From: Saccharopolyspora rhizosphaerae
GTDB lineage: Bacteria > Actinomycetota > Actinomycetes > Mycobacteriales > Pseudonocardiaceae
Length of the DNA: 64,000 nucleotides
NCBI RefSeq assembly: GCF_003931915.1
Contig: NZ_RSAA01000017.1
Coordinates: 62,001 to 126,000 of the forward strand
Reading direction: 5' to 3'
Under the pieces are notes generated by a model. It was not told the origin of the DNA, ran no database searches, and saw nothing but the letters and a program-made list of their open reading frames with translations. The position numbers and the translations under genes are program-made. This document shows positions 58,632 through 64,000 of this stretch, one piece after another. Numbering within the stretch: the first letter of the stretch is position 1; every line of letters begins with the position of its first letter.

Positions 58632-61042
58632 CGGCCGGGCCACACCCACTCCCGGATCTCCGGCATGTCCTCGCCGTGCGTGGAGACGTAGTGCCGGTGC
58701 TCGATCAACTTGGTCTTCAAGGCTTCCCGCGCGTAGGCGGCGCGGGGACCGAGCCGGGGCACGCGGTCGATGACGTCGATGGCGAGGTTGAACCGGTCGA
58801 TCTGGTTGAGCACGCACATGTCGAACGGGGTGGTCGTGGTGCCCTCCTCCTTGTAGCCGCGCACGTGCATGTTCTCGTGGTTGTGGCGGCGGTAGGTCAG
58901 GCGGTGGATCAGCCACGGGTAGCCGTGGTAGTTGAAGATCACCGGGCGGTCGCGGGTGAAGAGGCTGTCGAACTCGGCGTCGGACAACCCGTGCGGGTGC
59001 TCGCGCTCGTCCTGCAACCGCATCAGGTCGACCACGTTGACCACGCGGACCCGCAGGTCGGGGAACTCCCGCAGCAGCAGGTCCACTGCCGCCAGCGTCT
59101 CCATCGTGGGCACGTCACCGGCGCACCCCATCACCACGTCCGGATCACCGTCGCCGTCGCTCGAAGCCCAGTCCCAGATGCCGATCCCCTTGGTGCAGTG
59201 CACCACCGCCGATTCCATGTCGAGGTACTGCGGCGCGGGTTGCTTGCCGGCCACGACGACGTTGATGTAGTCGCGGCTGCGCAAGCAGTGGTCGACCACC
59301 GACAGCAGCGTGTTGGCGTCCGGCGGCAGGTACACCCGCACCACTTCGGCCTTCTTGTTCACCACGTGGTCGATGAACCCCGGGTCCTGGTGGGAGAAAC
59401 CGTTGTGGTCCTGCCGCCACACGTGCGAGGTCAGCAGGTAGTTCATCGAGGCGATCGGTTGCCGCCACGCCAGCTGCCCGGCCACCTTCAGCCACTTGGC
59501 GTGCTGGTTGACCATCGAGTCCACGATGTGCGCGAAAGCCTCGTAGCAGGAGTAAAAACCGTGCCTGCCGGTGAGCAGGTACCCCTCCAGCCAGCCCTGG
59601 CAGGTGTGCTCGGAGAGCACCTCCATCACCCGGCCGTCACCGGCCAACGAGTCGTCACCGGGGAGGATCTCGGCCGTCCAGGCGCGCGAGGTCGCCTCCA
59701 GCACCGCACCCAGCCGGTTGGAGTTGTTCTCGTCCGGCGCGAAGATCCGGAAGTTGCGCTCGTTCTCGCTCAACCGCAGCACATCGCGCAAGAACCGGCC
59801 GAGCTCCCGCGTCGCCTCCCCCGTCGTCGCGCCGGGGTGCTCGACCTCCAGGGCGTAGTCCCGGAAGTCCGGGAGCCGCAAGGCGCGCAGCAGGTGCCCG
59901 CCGTTGGCGTGCGGGCTGGCGCTCATCCGCCGGTTGCCGGCCGGGTTGTTGGCGCGGATCGAGCGCACCGGCGCTCCCGAGGCCTCGAACAGCTCTCCGG
60001 GTTCGTAGCTGCGCATCCAAGATTCCAGCAGCCACAGGTGTTCCGGGTTGTGCCACGGGTCCTTGATCGGCACCTGGTGCGCCCGCCAGGTCCCGGCGAC
60101 GTGCTTGCCGTCGACGGTGTCGGGTCCGGTCCAGCCCTTCGGGGTGCGCAGCACGATCATCGGCCACCGCGGCCGCTGCGCGCTCTGCTCGCGCCGGGCC
60201 CGCCGCTGGATGGCCGCGATCTCGTCGAGGCAGCGGTCCAAGGTCGCGGCGAAGAGGTGGTGCATCGGCGCGGGTTCGTCGCCGGCGACCAGGTAGGGCT
60301 CGTAGCCGAAACCGCGCAGCATGTTGAGCAGCTCTTCGTCGGGGATGCGCGCCAGCACCGCGGGGTTGGCGATCTTGTACCCGTTGAGGTGCAGGATCGG
60401 CAGCACCGCACCGTCGGTGGCCGGGTTGAGGAACTTGTTGCTGTGCCAGCTGGTCGCCAACGGCCCGGTCTCCGCCTCGCCGTCGCCGATGATGCACGGC
60501 ACGATCAGGTCCGGGTTGTCGAACACCGCCCCGAAGGCGTGGGACAGCGAGTAGCCCAGCTCCCCGCCCTCGTGGATCGAGCCCGGTGTCTCCGGCGCGA
60601 CGTGGCTGGGGATGCCACCGGGGAAGGAGAACTGCGTGACCAGCCGCTTCAGGCCCTCGGTGTCCTGCGCGACGTCAGGGTAGATCTCGCTGTAGGTGCC
60701 CTCCAGCCACGCCGCCGCGACCAACCCGGGGCCCCCGTGGCCAGGGCCGATCACGTACATCATCGCCAGGTCGCGCAGCCGGATCGCGCGGTTGAGGTGC
60801 GCGTAGACGAAGTTCAGACCGGGGGTGGTCCCCCAGTGCCCCAGCAGGCGCGGTTTGATGTGCTCCGGCCGCAGCGGCTCCCGCAGCAGCGGGTTGTCCA
60901 TCAAGTAGATCTGGCCCGCCGACAGGAAGTTGGCCGCGCGCCACCACAGGTGCAACCGGTCGAGTTCCCCCGGGTCCAGGTGTTCGCTCACCGCCGGCGT
61001 CATCGTCCACCCCGGCTCGGTGACCTGCGCTTCACTGCTCAT
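58628..61042 (-). CDS. xfp: xylulose-5-phosphate/fructose-6-phosphate phosphoketolase
   Basis: Thiamine-diphosphate enzyme of 804 residues that splits xylulose-5-P (or fructose-6-P) to acetyl phosphate and an aldose phosphate. Motifs: [96 protein letters not shown] (ThDP-binding), [12 protein letters not shown] and [15 protein letters not shown]. With ackA it forms a complete short path from pentose phosphate to acetate and ATP. ATG 61042 is used, and the upstream gap is 400 bases. Confidence 0.96.
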   Translation of the reverse strand: MSSEAQVTEPGWTMTPAVSEHLDPGELDRLHLWWRAANFLSAGQIYLMDNPLLREPLRPEHIKPRLLGHWGTTPGLNFVYAHLNRAIRLRDLAMMYVIGPGHGGPGLVAAAWLEGTYSEIYPDVAQDTEGLKRLVTQFSFPGGIPSHVAPETPGSIHEGGELGYSLSHAFGAVFDNPDLIVPCIIGDGEAETGPLATSWHSNKFLNPATDGAVLPILHLNGYKIANPAVLARIPDEELLNMLRGFGYEPYLVAGDEPAPMHHLFAATLDRCLDEIAAIQRRARREQSAQRPRWPMIVLRTPKGWTGPDTVDGKHVAGTWRAHQVPIKDPWHNPEHLWLLESWMRSYEPGELFEASGAPVRSIRANNPAGNRRMSASPHANGGHLLRALRLPDFRDYALEVEHPGATTGEATRELGRFLRDVLRLSENERNFRIFAPDENNSNRLGAVLEATSRAWTAEILPGDDSLAGDGRVMEVLSEHTCQGWLEGYLLTGRHGFYSCYEAFAHIVDSMVNQHAKWLKVAGQLAWRQPIASMNYLLTSHVWRQDHNGFSHQDPGFIDHVVNKKAEVVRVYLPPDANTLLSVVDHCLRSRDYINVVVAGKQPAPQYLDMESAVVHCTKGIGIWDWASSDGDGDPDVVMGCAGDVPTMETLAAVDLLLREFPDLRVRVVNVVDLMRLQDEREHPHGLSDAEFDSLFTRDRPVIFNYHGYPWLIHRLTYRRHNHENMHVRGYKEEGTTTTPFDMCVLNQIDRFNLAIDVIDRVPRLGPRAAYAREALKTKLIEHRHYVSTHGEDMPEIREWVWPGR

Positions 61043-61454
61043 CCCCGACTCCCCGAAGTCGATTCACACCACTCAGCGTGGTCGCCCGCCACCAACGCGC
61101 AAGTTGGGACGCGGGCCAAGGCCTGCGGCGTGATCGGCGGGAGGAGAGCCGCTGTTCCAGGTGGAACTCGGCTGGCACCGCCCCAGGTGCCCGTGGCTAC
61201 GCGGCCGGCACGACTTCACGCAGTGTGATCGGCATGCCGCGGCAAGGGTTCACGACGAGGCGCTGAGGTCTGTGAGGCTTGCGGCGGAGCCGCCGTCCTC
61301 AGGTGTGAGATCCAACCGGCATCGCCGCGGGTTCTGAGCGGCTTCGTGGCGAGTACGTCCCGACGCCGTGTTGAACGTAGGAGTGGCGCACCGGAGCCAC
61401 GGAGCCGCTCAGGTTCTGCCACCCGCACCGCTGAGCAGAAGAACCTTCGACCTC
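61043..61454. other. 411-base interval carrying the palindromic repeat
   Basis: Apart from repeat copy B, it should hold the phosphoketolase promoter just above 61042. It also contains GCGGCGGAGCCGCC near 61283. No gene was seen. Confidence 0.5.
61334..61412. repeat. palindromic intergenic repeat, copy B
   Basis: Arms CTGAGCGGCTTCGTGGC (61334-61350) and GCCACGGAGCCGCTCAG (61396-61412) are inverted with 16 of 17 matches around 45 bases. The core GAGCGGCTyCGTGG is the arm of copy A at 46780-46848. Confidence 0.7.
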
Positions 61455-62516
61455 TCAAGGGAGACGCTCGACCGTGCTGCTGTCCGCTGAGCGCTGGGCT
61501 GCGGCGATGATCTCGAGGGCGGTCACCGCGTCGGCGGGGTCCACCGGGGCCGGGGCGTGGCCGGTGAGCGCCTCGACGACCCCGTCGTAGAAGGCCAGGT
61601 AGTCACCCCGTTCGCTGGGGACCGTGCGGGTGGTCTCGCCATCGCCGAGTTCGCCCCAGATCTCCTCGGGCTCGCGGCCCCACGCGTCGTCGACCGGGCG
61701 CTTGCCGGCGCGGAGGTCGGCCTCCTGAGGATCGGTCCCGTGCTTGGTGAACGTGCCCTGGTCCCCGAGGACCCGCAGGCGCGGACCGGGCACCGCCGCG
61801 AGCTTGCTCATCCACAGGTGCGAGCGGACGCCGCCGGCGTGGGTCAGCGAGACGAACGAGTCGTCGTCGGCGCGCACGCCCGGCCTGCGGCGGTCGATCT
61901 CGGCGTAGACCGAGGTGACCGGGCCGAACAGCTGCAACGCCTGGTCGATGAGGTGGCTGCCCAGGTCGTAGAGCAGGCCGGCCACGTCCTCGGCGCCGCC
62001 GGAGTCGCGCCAGGTCGGCTTGGGCTGGGGCGACCAGCGGTCGAAGCGGGACTCGAAGCGGTGCACCCGCCCGAGCTCGCCGCTCTCCAGCACGGCGCGG
62101 ACGGTGCGGATGTCGCTGTCCCAACGCCGGTTCTGGAACACCGTCAGCAGCAGGCCCCGCTCGCGGGCGTGCTCGATGAGCGCGCGGCCTTCCTCGGCGG
62201 TCGGCGTGAACGGCTTGTCCACCACCACCGGCAAGCCCGCGTCGAGCGCGGCCTTCGCCAGTTCGGCGTGCGTGCGGTTGGGCGTGGTGATGACCACCAG
62301 GTCAGGGCGGCGCGCGAACAGCGCGTCCAGGTCGTCCACCGGCTCGGTGCCCGGCAGGTCGGCGCGCACCTGCGCCTGCCGCTCGGGGTTGGCCGTGACC
62401 ACCGCGTCGAACCGCAACCGCGGGTGAGCGGTGATCAGCGGTGCGTGGAAGATCGACCCGCCCGAGCCGTAGCCGACGAGTCCGACCTTCAGTTCCTGCT
62501 GTCCCGAGCCGTGCAT
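61455..62516 (-). CDS. Gfo/Idh/MocA family oxidoreductase
   Basis: NAD(P)-dependent sugar or polyol dehydrogenase fold, 353 residues. Rossmann loop VGLVGYGSGGSIFHAPLI, then VVITTPNRTHAELAKAALDAGLPVVVDKPFTPTAEEG with the family EKP-type lysine (here VDKP), and GLLYDLGSHLIDQALQLFGPV with the catalytic Asp/His region. Substrate unknown; inositols and sugar derivatives are common. ATG 62516 was chosen, although GTG 62531 remains possible. It follows the response-regulator gene on the same strand after 60 bases. Confidence 0.9.
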   Translation of the reverse strand: MHGSGQQELKVGLVGYGSGGSIFHAPLITAHPRLRFDAVVTANPERQAQVRADLPGTEPVDDLDALFARRPDLVVITTPNRTHAELAKAALDAGLPVVVDKPFTPTAEEGRALIEHARERGLLLTVFQNRRWDSDIRTVRAVLESGELGRVHRFESRFDRWSPQPKPTWRDSGGAEDVAGLLYDLGSHLIDQALQLFGPVTSVYAEIDRRRPGVRADDDSFVSLTHAGGVRSHLWMSKLAAVPGPRLRVLGDQGTFTKHGTDPQEADLRAGKRPVDDAWGREPEEIWGELGDGETTRTVPSERGDYLAFYDGVVEALTGHAPAPVDPADAVTALEIIAAAQRSADSSTVERLP

Positions 62517-62576
62517 GTCCCCATTAGACACTCCGCGGCCGCCCGCTCGAGCGAGGGTCGCCACCCGCGGTGACCG

Positions 62577-63275
62577 CTACGCCGACACCTGGGTCGGCGA
62601 GCGTGCGTTGTCCTGCCCCGGGCAGACCAGTCCGGTCTCGTAGGCGAGGATCACCAGCTGCGTGCGCGAGGAGATCTGCAGCTTCTGCATCACGTGGTAC
62701 AGGTGGGACTTCACGGTCAGCTCGGCCAGGCCGAGGTTGCGCGCGATCTCGGCGTTGGAGCCGCCGCGCGCGACTTCCAGCAGCACGTCCAGCTCGCGCT
62801 CGGTGAGCACCGACAGCTCGCTGCGCGCGTCCCGCACGCCCAGCGCGGCGAAGCGCTGCAGCAGCCGCTTGGTCACCCGGGGCGCCAGCAGCGCCTCCCC
62901 GGCGGCGACCGTGTGCACGGCCTTGACCAGCTCCTCGGGGCTGGCGTCCTTGAGCAGGAAGCCGCTGGCCCCGGCGCGCAGCGCGCCGTAGACGTACTCG
63001 TCGAGGTCGTGCACGGTCAGCATGATCACGGCCGTCGCACCACCGGTCTCGGCGAGGATCTCCTGCGCCGCGGCGATGCCGTCCTTGCCCGGCATCCGCA
63101 CGTCGAGCAGCACCACGTCCGGGCGCCTGCGGCGCACCGCCGCGACCGCCGAGTCGCCGTCCGACGCTTCGGCGAGGACCCGCAGACCCGGTTCGTTGGA
63201 CAGCAGCGCGACCAGTCCGGCACGGATCATCGCTTGGTCATCGGCAACCAGGACGGTCGTCTCCGCACTTCCCAC
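62577..63275 (-). CDS. NarL/FixJ-family response regulator
   Basis: Receiver plus LuxR HTH, 232 residues. The phospho-acceptor aspartate is in VVLLDVRMPGKDG, acidic pocket VADDQ, switch residues T and K in IMLTVHD and GFLLKDASP. The C-terminal HTH reads LTERELDVLLEVARGGSNAEIARNLGLAELTVKSHLYHVMQKL. Paired with the upstream histidine kinase after 38 bases. Target genes unknown. Confidence 0.95.
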   Translation of the reverse strand: MGSAETTVLVADDQAMIRAGLVALLSNEPGLRVLAEASDGDSAVAAVRRRRPDVVLLDVRMPGKDGIAAAQEILAETGGATAVIMLTVHDLDEYVYGALRAGASGFLLKDASPEELVKAVHTVAAGEALLAPRVTKRLLQRFAALGVRDARSELSVLTERELDVLLEVARGGSNAEIARNLGLAELTVKSHLYHVMQKLQISSRTQLVILAYETGLVCPGQDNARSPTQVSA

Positions 63276-63313
63276 CGAAGCCTCCTAGGTCCTGGCGGCC
63301 TGACATCCACGGC

Positions 63314-64000
63314 TCAGGCCAGGTCCGGATTTTCCGGGCACGGTAACACGGCCTCCAGGCGAAATCCGTTCATGACCGGATGTGCTGTCAAGGTTCCGCC
63401 CAGCAGCGCAACGCGTTCCCGCAGCCCGATCAACCCGTGACCCGACGGTTGGGACCCAGGCCGCTGCACCTGCTCGTCCAGAGCGCTGAGCTCGTTGGTC
63501 ACCTCGATGCGCAGAGTCGTCGCCCCGTACTCCACCAGCACCCGAGCACGTCCGGCTCCCGCGTGCTTGAGGACGTTGGTCATCGCCTCCTGGACGATGC
63601 GGTAGGCCGTCATCTCCACGCCCGGCCCGAGCTCGCGGACCTGGCCGCGTCGGTCCAGCTTCCAGCTCACGTGCCCGCCGCGCACCGAGTCGACCAGGTC
63701 GTCCAGCCCGTCCAGCGTCGGCGTGGGTTGCCAGTCGATGGTCTCCTTGCCGGTCGCGTCGCGTTCGCGCAGCGCGGTGAGCATGTCGCGCATCTCCCCC
63801 AGCGCACCGCGCGAACTGCTCTCCAACTCCTGCAAGGTCTGCCGGGCGTGGTCGGGGTCGCGGTCGATCACCGCCCGAGCCACGCCCGCGCGCAGCGCCA
63901 CCACCGACAGGTTGTGCGAGACGATGTCGTGGAACTCCCGCGCGATGCGGGCGCGTTCGATCGACGCCGCGTCGGCCGCGAGCTGGTCGCGCGCGTCGTC
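63314..64000 (-). CDS. NarL-type sensor histidine kinase, 5' end outside the window
   Basis: The C-terminal 228 residues of a HisKA_3 kinase. The frame is open to the window edge. The phosphorylation box is ARIAREFHDIVSHNLSVVALRAG, followed by dimerisation helices and the ATP-binding domain: N-box EAMTNVLKHAGAGRARVLVEYG and G-box GHGLIGLRERVALLGGTL. The sensor portion and membrane helices lie beyond position 64000. Its partner regulator follows directly. Confidence 0.93.
   Translation of the reverse strand, partial: DDARDQLAADAASIERARIAREFHDIVSHNLSVVALRAGVARAVIDRDPDHARQTLQELESSSRGALGEMRDMLTALRERDATGKETIDWQPTPTLDGLDDLVDSVRGGHVSWKLDRRGQVRELGPGVEMTAYRIVQEAMTNVLKHAGAGRARVLVEYGATTLRIEVTNELSALDEQVQRPGSQPSGHGLIGLRERVALLGGTLTAHPVMNGFRLEAVLPCPENPDLA

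Noticed and set aside
58676-61228. 850-codon frame opposite the phosphoketolase
   Set aside because: Antisense shadow of a highly conserved gene, rich in His, Arg, Val and Gly with no domain.
1-64000. CRISPR arrays, transposases, integrases, tRNA or rRNA genes
   Set aside because: No regularly spaced repeats, no recombinase motifs and no cloverleaf-like or rRNA sequence were seen on either strand.

Overview
The window is a 64 kb stretch of high-GC chromosome from an actinomycete. Gene style (frequent GTG starts, ATGA/GTGA stop-start overlaps, G/C third positions) and content (FprB-type ferredoxin reductase, LCP protein, deazaflavin-type nitroreductase, formylglycine-generating enzyme with both cysteines, PspC, FHA protein) suggest a Pseudonocardiaceae relative such as Saccharopolyspora; that placement is inference. 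No rRNA, tRNA, CRISPR array, transposase or phage module was seen.

Layout. 1-3.6 kb: cut-off DHA2 efflux pump, a methyltransferase, a twice-frameshifted alpha/beta hydrolase relic and a MOSC protein. 3.6-9.7 kb: a tightly overlapping minus-strand operon (enoyl-CoA hydratase, acyl-CoA dehydrogenase, kinase-DUF6285 fusion, acyl-CoA ligase, second kinase) divergent from an AraC regulator; it resembles a split form of the kinase plus dehydrogenase route for hydroxy-acyl-CoA breakdown. 11-16.9 kb: methyltransferases, a LarA-type racemase, an SGNH hydrolase and a membrane coiled-coil protein. 17-20.2 kb: a small secreted protein, GH25 muramidase, secreted propeller-like protein and secreted C39-like peptidase. 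21.2-22.9 kb: deazaflavin-type oxidoreductase, then a divergent pair of an HTH-less LysR effector-domain protein and a DUF5997 protein. 23-27.2 kb: two paralogous AurF-like di-iron oxygenases with matching promoter blocks, a TetR repressor with a 34-bp perfect palindrome in front, and an FprB reductase as electron supply. 27.3-38 kb: MarR/cupin pair, efflux pump, PepSY protein, formylglycine-generating enzyme, LCP ligase, SsuD with an upstream cysteine-containing leader peptide, MHS transporter, FHA protein.

38-43.4 kb: a polyol/sugar operon (dehydrogenase, binding protein, two permeases, no ATPase) under a divergent SorC regulator with two matching operators. 43.6-46.5 kb: Tat-exported molybdenum hydroxylase with its 2Fe-2S subunit. 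46.9-49.7 kb: an Nramp-fold transporter lacking the metal-binding motifs and an MFS transporter, separated by a three-way-junction-like inverted repeat. 50-54.3 kb: S9 peptidase, coiled-coil protein, PspC, LLM flavin oxidoreductase. 54.3-57.3 kb: ehuBCDA ectoine-type ABC importer. 57.5-61 kb: phosphoketolase-acetate kinase pair. 61.5-64 kb: Gfo/Idh/MocA oxidoreductase and a NarL/LiaS-like two-component system running off the window.

Most convergent gene pairs are separated by strong, often bidirectional hairpin terminators. Two intergenic gaps (near 46.8 and 61.4 kb) carry the same palindromic repeat, and a third (near 52.1 kb) a weaker relative.
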